Source: Alviniconcha marisindica (Eukaryota; Mollusca; Gastropoda; Provannidae). From it: a stretch of 64,000 nt of DNA. Location: the NCBI GenBank assembly GCA_018857735.1, contig JABMCL010000850.1, forward strand, positions 78,501 to 142,500, in the 5' to 3' direction. Positions 1 through 13,115 of the stretch are shown here, piece by piece. The position numbers and the translations under genes were made by a program. The notes under the pieces are model-generated. The model was not told the origin of the DNA. It ran no database searches and saw only the letters and a list, made by a program, of their open reading frames with translations. Each line of letters starts with the position of its first letter. The first letter of the stretch is position 1.

Positions 1-219
1 ACATCCTTGTCCAGTCAGAAGATTGTTTCTCTGACAGGATGCTGTTTTGGTACAACTCGATTTGTGGGTGATCACTTTTTGCTTGCTTGAATTTTGCCTT
101 TTTCATGTCCGTATTTTGATCCAAATGAATCAGTCTGACTTTTACCAAGATGGTGTGGGATGCAGATGTGTGAAGATGAGATGTACTGTAATTAAAATGA
201 TAACTCCTGCTTTCAACAG
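1..219 (+). other. RHOT1 intron, 3' end
   Basis: AT-rich sequence ending in a pyrimidine-rich acceptor. No other feature is seen. Confidence 0.8.
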
Positions 220-416
220 AAACACTTCATTGACTGCAAGATCCCCACCCTGGTGGTGGCATGCAAAGCGGAGCACCCTGAGGTTCGACAGCACTACGAC
301 TTGTCGCCAGCACAGTTCTGTCAACGCTTCCGACTGCCACCTCCCCAGCACTTCACCTGCATGGACACGGTCAACTGGGACATCTACATCAAACTGGCCA
401 CCATGGCGGCTTACCC
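220..416 (+). CDS. RHOT1: RHOT1 exon: end of C-terminal GTPase domain
   Basis: The acceptor is tttcaacag before 220 and the donor is gtgagc at 417. The exon starts in phase 0 with KHFIDCKIPT and ends two bases into a proline codon after MAAY. It is 197 nt (65 codons plus 2 bases). Confidence 0.94.
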
Positions 417-3400
417 GTGAGCATCTCTAATGTTGATTACCCACCCACTCCCATCCCCCCAGCCTCCCAACATCCCCTCCTCTTTGTAAGACCTGACTCA
501 ACTAGGGGTTGGATGAGAAGTCGAAAACAACTAGATGAGCTGCTGTCATTCTGTTGAAAAATATATTTGTATATTATTATTTTTAATCCCAGCTTTGGCT
601 CATCATTCTCTGTGTTGTTCCTTTACCTCTCCTCAGATTTTCTTGTTACTTCCCCCAAAGGCAGCACTTTAGATTTGCTGACTCGTTGAAAGCCCACTTG
701 GCGAAGATGTCTTTGGTCCCTTTGATTCTTAAGTATTAAAACAGTGGGCTGTCTACACCCACATCTTCAGTGATTTGCAACAGAAGCACATCCCTTCTTT
801 TGTCTCTAATCTTTCGACTCTGATCAGACGGGTCCCACAGCATCCAGTGATGCTCCAACTGGGCCATAAAAACTTCAGTGTTGTCCTCAGTGGTGGAAAT
901 TTCTTCTTCCATTGTCTGCAGGCTGAGGCACTTCCAAATAAACAATGGCTGCTGACCTGGTCATGTCTGATAAATTGAATCTGTAGCTGGCTTCAGCCAC
1001 TTTGCCAAGACTCTGCACAGTCAGATTTTCAGTGCCTCTGTGCAGGCTTGGTGAAGTGGTGGAAGGTACATCACCTGTGACTTTGTGGCTTATTAACTAA
1101 GAACGCCCTGTTTGGCAACTGACACCACAAACTGGCCCACATTGCTTTCTCATCTCAGCGCAAAGATTTGTTCCCCATCCCCCCACGCTCTTCACCTTGG
1201 ATTTTTAATCCACTAGTACCGCTTTAGAGACAGATTGTTTGGTCTTTTCAGCCTAGAACACAAGTTTTGCTGTTGGTGTTGTCCATTTTTATTGCATGAA
1301 TGTGTACATATGATTACAAGTTTCCATAGAAACATAATCAGTCATTTACAATGTCTAATTGTTAGCAGTTTTATAAACCTCGGCTAGAATTTGAGATATA
1401 AACATCAACTTAAAAAATGCAATGTTTTGGGCACCTTTTGGTTGGTTTTATTGAATTATGTTCCCTTTCAGTGATTTGTCCAACTGAAATTTGTACATTT
1501 TCTTTCATCCTGAACCCTTACAGTAAAATGTATCTTTTGATTTGAGACCATTTTTACAATTCAGTGGTGGTAATGATGGAGAGGGCGATATGTTGAAAGG
1601 GATTTGAAAATGTGACTAACTTCGGCAAAGAAGTGGAGTCCAACATGCTTATCCCGACCTTGCTTGTGACCTGGCCCGGTGTTGTTTTTCTTTCAGTAAC
1701 CTGAAACGCTTGGTGCACATGTTGCTGGTTCATCAGCGCCCCTTGTGGCTGGAGGAGAGAATAAGGTGCCCATGCATGTATTACCTATCGTCTAGCTTCC
1801 TTTTGGTCTGTATAGGTTGGATCCATGTGTTTCCATACTCACTAATGTGTTTCACTTGTCGCTGGGTGACTAACTTGCTACTTTTGGAGGTGACCATTGG
1901 AAGTTGTTTTAATTTTATTCTTGGAATACCAGGCATGGCATGTGTTCCATTTATTTGTGACTGGCTCAGAAAAAGAGGTCAAACCTGTCCTTCTCAGCAT
2001 TCAAAGATAATTGATACCAGTGCAAGCGGTGAACTTTCAGTTGATGTGGAACCACTGATCCATGACTACCCTCATGACAGACCACCTCTCTTTTGAAGAC
2101 CTCATTTTTCTGGACTTGTTTGTCCTCTGGAAGCTTGTTGTATGTGAAGTTGAACCTCGCTTTTCTGACCATGAGCTCTTGAGAGTTTGTTTTTTAAAAT
2201 TTCTGGCCCTTTTTTTCTTTCTTTTTTTTTAGGTGGTCTTTCTTTTCTGGCTGCTTTTTAATGAGTTCTTAAGGTGGTCTTTCATCAGGGGCTGCAGCTG
2301 CACAGGTTTCATGCCCATGCTAAGCATCATTGTGAAGTTATGCCTTCTTAAAGTTGAAGTCTGCTAGCAATTTAGTAGCCATTTAGAGAAACTGGAGCTG
2401 GAAGGATCTGTGTACTAATTAAGTCAAAGTATGTTTTTGTTAATTGAAGTGCATTTTCAAGCCACTTATATGTCAAAATGAGCTGTGAGCAGTAATGCAA
2501 CAGACTAGAAATTACACAAGGTGAACGGTAGCAGGAATCTTGAAGAGATACACTAACCCTTGAGCAGTGTGTTGGCTAGTTATCGCAGCATATTCCCAAG
2601 TCTTTCCGTAAGATGAATAGACCTTAAACATCAAACTGATCAAATATCCTGTGAGCAGTGTGTTTGCTAGTTGCATTGGGACCTTTCCAGAGGCTTTGTC
2701 CCTCTTTCCGGAGACTGGGTCACTTTTTTTTCTTTTTCTTCCACACCCCACCCGCATCCCTAGTTTTGTGTTGATTTCCTTCCCTCCTTTCATTTGGACC
2801 ATAGTCTCTTGCATTGTGTGTTGCTGTTGTATCCATCTGATCCCTGACCGGTGCTTGGCCAGAGCTTTTGGACTTGTTTCCTGTGTTCCTGTTTCCCGTG
2901 TTCTTCTGCACTCTGTACCACCCAGCCTGAAATGGTTCCTTTGTGGCATTATTCAGATGTTCTCAGTTTTCTGTGTAATGTGTAGGAGTCTTCCAACAGT
3001 ATTCACTGTGTGTGTGTGTGTGCAGTGGAACCCTTCTAATAAAAAAAAATCCCTGAGGATAAAAATTTGCTCATGACAGAGTGATTCAGGAACCCTTGCA
3101 CACTCCCTTGTAATTTTTTTATTTTCTTCAGACATATTTCTGTTAAGCAGTAATTTTGATGTTCCCAGCCAGTTTGTCTTGAGCGAGTTCCACTGTATGT
3201 CATATGTCTCGTGTACATCACTACATGTGTAATACTAATTGAGCATTTTCCTTCCTTCTTTTCCCCCCATGATGTTACTCTTCCATAGAATTGGTCAGTT
3301 TGCATCGTGCCCTTTGACTAATAGAAAAATGAATGCACATTGGAGTTGTAATTGAATTCTGGTCTGTTTTGTTTTTGTTGTTGTTGTTTTTGCAACAGAA

Positions 3401-5007
3401 CCCTTTACTGGTAACTGGACAAAACATCAGACAAAAAAAAAAGGGGAGACAAAATATTTCAAAGAAAAATCATTTTTTGAAATAATTAATTACGTATTTT
3501 TGATACAGTCATGTTTTTCAGGTGAATAACCTTGCAGAGGAAGGGATGGGGGCTTTGTTTTTTTGTTTTTGTTTCACCTAGTGAATGAACTGTCCCGGAC
3601 ATTGCCATAGTACCTCCAGAAACAGGCTTTTTCTATAGACAAGCAGCCAGCTGATGGAGAATTTTGGTTGTGGTTTTTTCTTAAAATTTCCTGCTGTTTG
3701 CTTGGAATCATGGGTTTGTTTGTTGGGGGAGATCCTGTGATGAAAAGGTATGGATGGAAAGTCGACCAGTTTCGTCAGATAGAGAAAGGATTTAGGTTAT
3801 TTAATTATGCAAATTTGCTTGCATCCTTGCATCAGAATGTTTTAAAAGATGCTCTGCAGATGATTGCTTCATATTGCTCAGCCCTCTGCTGTTTTGCATT
3901 GCTCAGTCTTCTGCTGGGCGCTCAAAGTAGAAGCTACTTTAGCTTAGTTGTCTACTCTTATATTGTTTGAAAGGCGAAGAAAGAGAAGTAATCAACATAT
4001 ACGTGTATGTGTGTAGCTGTACACCGTGAACAGTAGAGACATATAACTGTTGTGAATGTTTAATATCTGTTAAAGACAAGTCTGGTTTGTTTAATTCATT
4101 TGTATTGTATATATCCGGGTAGGTTTTATTTCATTGTTTGAGTTTCAGGGTGTTTTGAAATTAACTGTTAAGATGTGTTACCATTTTGTGCTGTCTGTAT
4201 TGCATACCATGTTTGATAATTATAACAAGTCAGTGCATTTATCACTTTATGGATTAAAGAGTACTGTAACGAGTGTTCTCACCTCTAAGTTCTTAGGTGG
4301 AGGGTAGTTATGTGTGTACATTATATACTTGCATTAACACTAAACTTTGGTTAGCTGCAAATTTATTTGTCAGCACTGTTGTGTTCTTTCTACATAATCA
4401 TCTCTGTTTAAATACTATACAAGCATTATGGGAACTCCCCCCCCCCCCCCCCCCCCATATTCCCCAAGTGGTTTTTGTGTGTTTGTGTGTACAGTGCATA
4501 TAGCACTGTATTTAGCCACTGAATGTATGCTTATAAAAATGATGAGGTATTATTACTATTAATGTGTAATTATTCAGTGTGTTAGTAGCTGGATTTTTAG
4601 CATCCTGTCAACAACACAGGAATAGTATTCAGTGTGTGATTGGTGTGAGTCTTACATTTTTTGAGTGCTGGTAAGGGGGTGGGGACAGGGGCATGTTAAG
4701 GATAGGTACAGAAGCAGCTTTTGTCAGAGGCCAAGGGAAGGAAGAAAATAAAGCCTTGACATGTATGAAAGGCTGATGAGCAGTCCACAAACATCATTGT
4801 GGGCTGACAGGAAGAGTGCATCGGGTGTTTGTACTTCAAAGTTTGTCAGTTGCCAAGATTTGAACAACAAAATGCTTTATCCTGTGCAGACACATCAAGG
4901 ACATCTACACAGACGAGAACAAGCTCTTCATCCACATAGGACTGGGAGCTGCAGCATTGGCTGCCCTCTCCTTCGCCATCTACAAACTTGTTCGTGCTGT
5001 CAGATGA
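220..5007 (+). CDS. RHOT1: Mitochondrial Rho GTPase Miro, C-terminal part (gene continues upstream of window)
   Basis: Miro is an outer-mitochondrial-membrane GTPase with two GTPase domains and EF hands that links mitochondria to motor adaptors. The coding parts here are join(220..416, 1697..1765 optional, 4890..5007). Exon 220-416 encodes the end of the second GTPase domain: the degenerate NKxD-like stretch VVACKAEH, then LSPAQFCQRF and RLPPPQHFTC, which closely match the vertebrate segment ending in a MYP motif. The last exon encodes HIKDIYTDENK followed by a hydrophobic helix (LFIHIGLGAAALAALSFAIY) and a short basic tail (KLVRAVR), the usual C-terminal mitochondrial anchor. All junctions are GT-AG with matching phase (2 to 2). 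The first exons are outside the window. Certainty is high for identity and for the two outer exons. Confidence 0.95.
417..1696 (+). other. RHOT1 intron upstream of the cassette exon
   Basis: 1.28 kb of AT-rich intron. No convincing gene, RNA or repeat was recognised. Confidence 0.8.
1697..1765 (+). CDS. RHOT1: RHOT1 symmetric cassette exon (probably alternative)
   Basis: A 69-nt open block lies between a good acceptor (tttctttcag) and a donor (gtgccc). It starts and ends in the same phase as the intron it sits in, so it adds 23 residues (NLKRLVHM...WLEERIR) without a frameshift, or can be skipped. The sequence is basic and hydrophobic. In vertebrate RHOT1, alternative exons are inserted at this same point, between the conserved YP and the tail-anchor exon (from memory of the isoforms). 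That supports a real alternative exon, but use cannot be shown from DNA alone. Confidence 0.7.
1766..4889 (+). other. RHOT1 intron before the tail-anchor exon
   Basis: 3.1 kb of intron. The reading frame of the cassette exon stays open past its donor to a stop at 2094-2096. A run of 20 C lies at 4437-4456 and a short (TG)n at 3007-3022. Nothing else was recognised. Confidence 0.75.
4437..4456. repeat. Poly-C tract (20)
   Basis: Uninterrupted C run in the RHOT1 intron. Confidence 0.95.
4890..5007 (+). CDS. RHOT1: RHOT1 last coding exon: tail anchor
   Basis: The acceptor is cctgtgcag before 4890. The exon encodes HIKDIYTDENK, one hydrophobic membrane segment and the basic end KLVRAVR, then TGA at 5005-5007. 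One base completes the split codon left by either upstream exon. Confidence 0.94.
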
Positions 5008-8000
5008 GAGCGGTCATGGTCTAGCTGAAGCTGGCACGTGTCGCAGGCGTGCCAGTGTCTGTGTGTGCCGTGGTTAAACACAGTTCCCAACTTCTGCACA
5101 AATTTGGGTTGGCCCATGCCAGCTGACTTTAAGAATGGAAAACAAACAACAAAACAACAAAAATGGTGGTAAAGAAAATAGAAGCAAGTGAGACTGTCTT
5201 GTATGGGGCAACTTGACATGACCATACAGAGACTGTGAAACTGTATGAGGCTGAGCGTGTGTAACTGGCCAGTGGTTTGAAGTGTTGTGGTCCAAACAGG
5301 TATGAGTCCAGAAGTAGTGCAATGATGAACAAGCTCTTGTGTGTGTGTGTGTGTGTGTGCAGCTCGGTCGTAGCTTATACCTTTTGTACAGTTGACAGGA
5401 ATCTGTCAACTAAAGATGTAGTGTAAATGAACTGTTGTTGATCCTGAATCCTGAACCTTTAGGGAATGACAGAACCATTTGTGACATTTAACAGCCAGGC
5501 TATTTGGATTTTGTTTTGTTCACAAGAACATGACTGTGAAAATAGAATAGCGTTTTCAGCTTATGAGATTTAGAGTGAAAGAAATGTGTGTTGTGTGAAT
5601 GATGAGTAAGAAAACCATCATCTAGTTTGTGTGTCTGTATGTGTTTCATTCAGATCTTAGCAAGGAAGATCACAGTCACAGTAGTCATTACTTCAGCCAT
5701 GGTTTTGACTGGTTATCTGAGCATTATGTCAGCTCCAGAGACAAAGGCTTCATTATCTGTATCATCTTTTCATTTGATGTCATGTCTGTTAATCCTTATT
5801 TGTCAGATTTTGGTTTTCTGCCTTTTCTTTGGATTCAGATATAATCCCTAGGGCATTTCAATACAGCACACAGGAATCATATGTCCTTTGTTTCATCACG
5901 TATGGTTCATAATTTTCACCTGACTGTGAATTTAGAGGACACTGCTTGGTTCTCCATGAAATTCAGTAGTACCAACAAAACAAACAAAAATACTGTCAGT
6001 ATTTTGAAGGACGGCATACAGTTTTTGGCTCACTTTAAAAATCATACGAGCATATGTGATGTGTTCATCCAGCCAGGTGAATTTATAGGACACTTTTCCT
6101 TGGTTCACCATGAAATTCAGTAGTACCAATAAAACAAAATCACTGTCAGTGTTCTGATGTACTACATACAGTTCTTGGCTCACATGGAAAATCGTGAGCA
6201 TTTATGATGTTCATCCAGCCATGAAGCTGTCCAAGGCTTGTATTTGAATACAAACATTCAGTAAACGTTTGAATGTTTACTATTTCTCACAGACTGTCAG
6301 TGTCAGGACGGATCTTTCAGCCCTTGCCAGTTGATAACCTGTTCTCCATTGAGCTTTACAATTGTGTGCCAGTTTTGGTGACAGTGTGGCTTGACCTGAT
6401 GTCACGGACATGGGATTGTCAGAAAGCAGAAGTGCTGGTTGTAGAACTCTGTATTTTATCCAGTTAAGTTAGGCTTTTGCCTGGTTGCTACTTAAACTCA
6501 GTCATGCACACCCTGTTGGTCATTGTGTGTGACGTGGGTATGTTCCTGGACTTTGCAAAAACTTTTACAGTTTGAGCCCTCTTACCTTTGTGGAATGTGC
6601 AGCTGTTAGCTCAAGGGATTCATTTGCCTGTAGCTGTGCAGTATTTCATTCACTTGTAACTCAGAAACTACATGCAGTATATTCCCCAGATTTGCAGTTT
6701 ATTTATTATTCATCATTTTTGATGATGGTTTGCCCAATTATGACCTCTGATTTTCAGTACCTGGATCAGAACCATTATCCTCATCAGCAAAAATCTTTCC
6801 AAAACTAGCCTTGCCTTGAAAGGCCATCATTGGGTCATAACTGACAGAAAAGGCACCAAAAACATCCAGACTCAGCAGATTTTGGTGCAGTTTTCATGCA
6901 TACAACAGAATAGGAACTGCTGATAGAGTAGCACCCCATCACTCATATTTATAAATATGCATACTTTTGCAGAGGCAAAATGGGATTCAAAACTTGTAAA
7001 ATCTCTGAGCTCAGGTGCTGGCAACCGTTCTTAGGGGCCTGGAAATGATTTGGCTAAACTTGGCTTTTCTTGGAGACTGCTTGAATTAAGTGTGATATTT
7101 CATACTTCCCCATTAACTTAATACTGTCAACAGTTTCCTAACAGTCACTTGCCATGGGATTAGCTAAAACAATTAAAAAAGAAAGAAAACAGCAGTGGTT
7201 CAATTCATTTGAACTGAAGTCTGTTCAAACAGAAGCAGACAAAGAATAATGTTCCTTGCTTCATTATTCATGCATAATTGTACCATACAGCTTTCTGAAA
7301 CAGACCCATTTGTGCATTCATAAATTAAGTGCGAGAAAGAGTTAATGGTACTTACATTAGAAAGTTATTACAAGTATTTCCCAAGTTTAATTACAGTCCA
7401 CTGCACAAATATAGGCAAAGGTTTAGTTTAATGGCAGGTTTTGTTGTTTGTGGAGCATTTTAAGGCAGTAAAAAAATAAAACTGTTTAAAGGAAATGATA
7501 CAAGTGTAGGTGCTCATATCAGGTATGCAAATAAATTGAAATTTAGCAGATGTTGTTTTTCATTACTTGAAACTGTACATGAGTACTATTTTGTCAGTGA
7601 ATGTGCCAACAAAGAGATGGTATCTGTCATTTGACAAGAAGTAATAAATATTTGCAAGTGTGTGTCTGTGTTAACAGTTATTCTTAAACCCAACATCAGC
7701 CAGGACCAAAAATATAACTTTTATTTGAATCCTTCCAGCAACACATTTCCCGCATCAGATCAGCAAGAAAGATTTCCACAAAGTACATTGCACTGCAGAT
7801 ATCAAGTTACATATCATGCTTTAATACAAAAACTAAACAAAAGTAGAAATCAAATCTCCATTCTGTTCTCGTTTTGCACAGCACCCCACAAAAAGCACTG
7901 CACTGCAGGTATGTCATCAAAATTCCATCATGTTTGAATACAAAACAAAAATATTGCAAAATTAAAGCTTAATTTTGTGTTTGGTTTGTCCTTTAAAGAT

Positions 8001-9800
8001 GCACGCACCCGCACACATTCTGTGAGTGAGTTGCCATAGACAACTCGGGTCATTGTTGTTTGTGTGACATCTTTTGAGCACCAGTTAACTCCCTTGTGTG
8101 TTGATTCTGCAGAAGCACTCTGGGCCACTTCTGTTTCTGATAGTAATATTACTAATAATATCAATTACAATAATATGCCAGATTGAAGCTGCATTTTCAT
8201 GATCCTTAAAAACTGCCAGACCACCTGAAGCATGGAACACTGAGAAGAAGAGGCATGGCAGGTAACCATTGTGCAATGCCATCTCTTTCTGATTTGATTC
8301 CAGCCTCTGTTGCTCAGTACAATAATCTTCAGATGTGGTTCTGGCACAGGCACACAGCCAAGAAATGCTTCATTAAATTCTGTAACCATTACAGCTGGGT
8401 TCCTTTTTGGAGGTACTGTAACACAAGTTGGTGATAAAATGTATTAGTCCAGGTGAAATGGACAAACAAAGGATGATAGTGTCAACTAAACTGTATCGAG
8501 ATGTTTTGATTTCTGTTACAGCTCACCATTTTGTGCCAAAATTTGGATCCGTGTTCTTTTGGGTTCATTTTAACCAAATTTCATCAAGTTATATATTGGT
8601 ATTTTGTCTGTTTTCAGCTGTTTAACAAACAAATTCAGGTGACCATCCCTTAATATGCATTAGGATTTACCAACTTTAAAAAAGAAAAAAGTTTTGTGGT
8701 GTGATTCAACAAAGTTTCTTGTGGTATTCAACTGACATCATAAACAGGATTGTAGTTCAGGCTCAGAGTACAATGGATTTCTCGAGATTGTAAACAAACC
8801 AAAACACTGGAATTGTGAACACTCCAAACATAAGATTTTGACTCCTGAAGCAAATAAAAGCTGCTTTATAACACTACTAAAGCAAAAATGTAAACAGTAC
8901 AAAACATAAAACAGTAATTAACAAAATGTACACAAACAAAAACGGCAAAAGCAAAATAAAAGACTCATTTGATTCAGCCACATGGATTAAGTAACCAAAA
9001 TGAGAACCTTCATATAATTATATAGATATATATCATGTTGAAAACGTTTAATCCAACAAATATATATCTATGGATACATGGCCACTGGATTAAACATCAA
9101 CATTACATAGAGACAGAATTAAACTTGTTTCCTAGAGAAAGGAAAAGAGAAAAATGTTACCCTGCTATCAGTTTTCATTTCCATAATTTTGTCTCGTTTT
9201 TAACAGATCAAACATATGGCATAATCCTTTTGTGTACAGTGAGGCAAAAATAAACCCCAGCTGCAGCAACAACACACACTCTGGTTCTAGTACAGCATTA
9301 CCAGGTCAACTTTCAGGAACTCCAAAGACCATCTTGTTCTGCGGCAAAAAATTTTTTTTTAGATTTTTGGCTCACCAGATTGTAACAGAGATATTTTCAC
9401 ATATCCTGATGAAAAATGCATTGCATGCTACATTTCCAGTGTAGCACTACTTCGTCATCAACCTGAACCACCGTTTTACTGGTCCAGTAACTTAACTCTT
9501 GCCAGCCCTTTGTCCTGCTAGAGGGTTCCTATCAATGACACAAGTTGGCCTTCCATTTGCAGGCTTCATATAGTTATTCCTTCAACATTTAGGTCATAGT
9601 GTTTTCACATTTCAAATTTGAGCTCCTCAGGACTCAGCCATGCTGGATAGTTCTTTTCCAACAAAGAGCAAAAAAAAGGCTGGTTCACAACTTAATGGGC
9701 ACTTCCGCCACATGCACCAGTCTTGCTCATGATGTCAGACAGACTGCCTGGTACAAAATGGCAGTGCTTGTGACTCTGTTTCTGTGATTTATAAAACATC
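5008..9800 (+). other. RHOT1 3' UTR and downstream flank
   Basis: AT-rich, non-coding sequence following the RHOT1 stop. Several AATAAA hexamers occur (near 6128, 7470, 7644, 8867 and 9250), so the end of the transcript cannot be fixed from sequence. A (TG)n run lies at 5338-5358 and an imperfect tandem duplication at about 5928-6220. No protein gene was recognised. Confidence 0.6.
5928..6220 (+). repeat. Imperfect tandem duplication, about 150 bp x 2
   Basis: Two adjacent blocks (about 5928-6078 and 6079-6220) share the order: gtgaatttagaggacact-like start, ccatgaaattcagtagtacc, then actgtcagt, cagttcttggctcac and gttcatccagcca. Several small indels separate them. Confidence 0.8.
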
Positions 9801-10263
9801 AATTTTGCTCAACAAATTTGACTATTAATATAAAAAAAAAAAAATTTAAAGGTGGAATAAAGGCATTTTTTGTTTGTTTCATTCAGTGATACAGGGCCTG
9901 TGAGGCTTCTTTAAGTGGAAACCCCCTTTAAGTCCTAATCAGAATGAAAATGGGGTCTGGGAGTGCTTTCAACTACCAACTTTGGCACAATCATGTGATC
10001 ATCATTTTCCCCAGTGTTAACCATTTTATCACATGCTGCAAGTATTTTGAGACTGTTCAAAGTCGAGAGAAAGAAGCTAGAATGTCTTGACCCATCATGT
10101 TTCATGAACTAACTGGCTTAACCTCTGCAAAAATTCATACAATACAGAACAACTTCAGTACACTATGTTACTGGTATCTGTTGCATGCTATCAGCAATTG
10201 TAAAAGCATGTACCTGCCATTTTAAATGTAACCGAGTGCATCTGCACATTGTGTCTGTGTTGT

Positions 10264-10471
10264 TGTATGTACTCTGTGTGTCGCTCTGTCCTGATTTTAT
10301 TTCTTCTTTTTTTTGGATGGTACATACGAGAGGTTGTTGTTATTCTCTCTCGCCTTCTCTCGCTCTTACTTATAGTGACGTCTAAATCACAACATGTAAC
10401 ACATACGTAAAAGATCGAATGACGTACACAAACAAAAGAACACCGACAGAGCGACACACAGAGTACAAACA
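10264..10471. repeat. Inverted repeat with 27-bp arms
   Basis: Arm 10264-10290 (contains actctgtgtgtcgctctgtc) pairs with arm 10445-10471 (gacagagcgacacacagagt...), 26 of 27 positions, around 154 bp. It could be a small foldback or MITE; no flanking target duplication was identified. Confidence 0.85.
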
Positions 10472-11875
10472 ACTTCCACCGACCATTTACATAAAGCAAC
10501 CACCTTTTATTCCACCATGACCCATATTTTCAAGCAAAAGAGTTGTGTGCTAGATACTGAAATAAATACACTGGCATACCACACGAGATCTTTCAGACAA
10601 TTTCCTAAAAATCAGCCTATTTTCCATGTGAAAGCCCGCTTTATGATGGAGTATAAGAATGGAATTTCCGATGGATTTATGCCATCACAACCTATTTCTG
10701 TCATAACACACCCACTTCACCAAATTCAGAACAACAGAAAAGGCTGTAACAGACAAACTACATCATAAGCAAATGCACAATTCAAAACTTCTCATATATA
10801 AACCCATTTTGTCTAGTCAATCCACAAAACCAAACCTTATGCAAACATAAAACATTCATACACAAACTTCAAACACAAATTTTCAGAGTTAGTCCCTTCA
10901 ATGTTAAAATAATACATACGGTTAGCCTAACTCTTAATGAAAAATGTTTGAAATTTTGGGGGAAAAAAGTCACGAGAATGGACCACTGGTAGAAAAATGA
11001 CAAGATAGAACGAGCATGATGACCAGGCAGGGGAAAAAAAAAGAGGGATAGGAAAGGGGAATCAAATGAAAGCTCTGAGATTCAAGGCAGGGGAGGGAAG
11101 GGGGCATAAGATATCCCCGGCCTCCCCTCAGGGCATGTAACAGATGACTTGGAAAAATAATGCATACTAGGATTATAGGGAACAGTCTGATCAATCTTTC
11201 CCCACCTGCACATTAATGAAAGGGGGGCAATCAGTGGTATCAGCTCATGCATGCCAGTTCCACTCTTTGAAGCCAAGGATTAGTCTACAATACATGCAGT
11301 GGCTCTGCAAACTGAAGAGAGATGACTGGATGAGAGTTCCCTGATGAGTCACATGCGAGCTCATTTCCCTGATAATGTTCCCACACCAGATCGGTAGTCA
11401 CCAAATTTTCAATGGAATATTTTTTTACAAGACAAATGAACACGAAGGCAGTCGATCTAAAAGACTGGTAGATTTTTCAGCACACATTTCCACCCTCCCC
11501 TCCCATGCAATGTGCATCCAACTGCCAGTAGAAAGCAAGGTGAACTACAGTTTCTGAAAAGCTGGGAGTACAAAGCATAGTGTGGCAGCTGCTGCCTCTG
11601 ATCTGCCCTGCCCCACTTCTGTCCTGATCTCCCCACCCCCACCCCCAAGATATCGAGTAGCTATCACAGTTGTAGTACAAAAAGGTTGTCCCTGGACATC
11701 ACAGCCACCTCTGAGCCTCTGCATCAGCGAGGTGCATCAACAGGAGAGGGTCAGCCAATTGCAGCATAACCCTGTGCAGTTATCATTGCTCCACAATCCG
11801 TGAAGAGATTCAAAAAGCACATTCAACAATGAAATCAGGGACATGAATTTTTGCACCAAGCCTTTCAGTGAAGCT

Positions 11876-11899
11876 CCCCCCCCCCCCCCCCCCCCCCCC
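11876..11899. repeat. Poly-C tract (24)
   Basis: Uninterrupted C run. Confidence 0.95.
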
Positions 11900-12989
11900 T
11901 GAGTTCCAGGTAACACAGATGGTCCAGTCTCCTGAGAACTCAGAGCCATCAAAGGTTCAATCCTTTAAGCCTGGGTTGGTGGCCAGTGTAAAGTTTGACA
12001 TTCTTCACCCCCTGCCAGGAATTAAACTTAATCCCCAGATGAATCATGCATTCAAAATTGTTCTACACCAGTTCAAAACACATCACTAAATCACAAGTAA
12101 AAAGGTAGATCACAGTTTTGAACACAACCATGTCAACAGCAAGTGCAACAAAAAAAAGTTAGTTTTTTTAATCTTAAAAATGTTGGTTCACAAGCACATC
12201 TGAATATTTACTTTTCATCTAACTACAACTGACAAATGTACCACCTTTTCCATGCAGAAATCCCCAAACAATAGCACTTTGCAGACTGAAATGTGGCAAC
12301 AACAAAAAATCACAAGAACATGTCTGATACACAGCATCAGTTCTGAGCCTATTTATATTCAGCATGCACTAAATTGGGAACCTGAATCAGTTGGCTGTGA
12401 CATTGACTAGGGTAATCTGTCTTGTTCAGTGGGCCAACAGAAAAAAAAGGAGGGAGGGGATCTGAAAAAATGAAGGTGAATGGACCAGGAAAGGTAGAAA
12501 TTAGAACAACAAATTCCTGGCAGCACACAGAACATGCATGGCTATATTCAGACCTGCTTGAGGCTTTAAACAGAAAACCTTTCGCAGCTCTGGGTTCCCA
12601 ACAGAGAGGACCTTAATTTCAGCATCCACAGTACCCCAGTGCAGGCCCAAGAAAGAGGGGACATACATTCCTTCATAAACACCTGAGTGCAAACCATTTA
12701 GCATTTAATCTCAGTATTGATCAGGCAACTACTGATGTACAGCTGTTGCTAGTTTGATAAATGTTCCCACAAAATGGCGTCCAAATTACAAATGGTAAAT
12801 TGACTCATGGCCAGGTGCTTAACAAGCAGTTTTAAACTGATCCAATAAGAACTTAGCAAGCAATCCAACTTCCAGCCAAAATTATAGGGGAGTTTTTCCC
12901 CATTCATACCACTTTGATTTCAATGGGTGTCACTTAACTGAAGTGGTACAGCATACAATGTTTGACACAGGTAAAAAAAAAAAAAAATG

Positions 12990-13115
12990 TATCCAAGATC
13001 CAAACACATAAAAGGTGAAAAAGAATGCTATTTATTATGACAAAACACAACACGTGAATTTTCAGGGTAAGCCCCTTTGTAAAGTTACAAAACAACAGTT
13101 AAACGGTGAAAAATG
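12990..13115 (-). repeat. Short dispersed repeat, family Y
   Basis: Read on the minus strand it carries aaccgttt, then a LINE/SINE-tail-like gggg...accctga segment, gtgttgt, cataataaat and ttttatgtgtttggatct. The same order occurs in the insertion at 53233-53422; a shorter relative lies at about 13695-13765. Confidence 0.7.

Noticed and set aside
1966..3305. Several 60-145-codon frames in the RHOT1 intron on both strands
   Set aside because: Low-complexity compositions, no recognisable domain, and they lie inside a well-supported intron.
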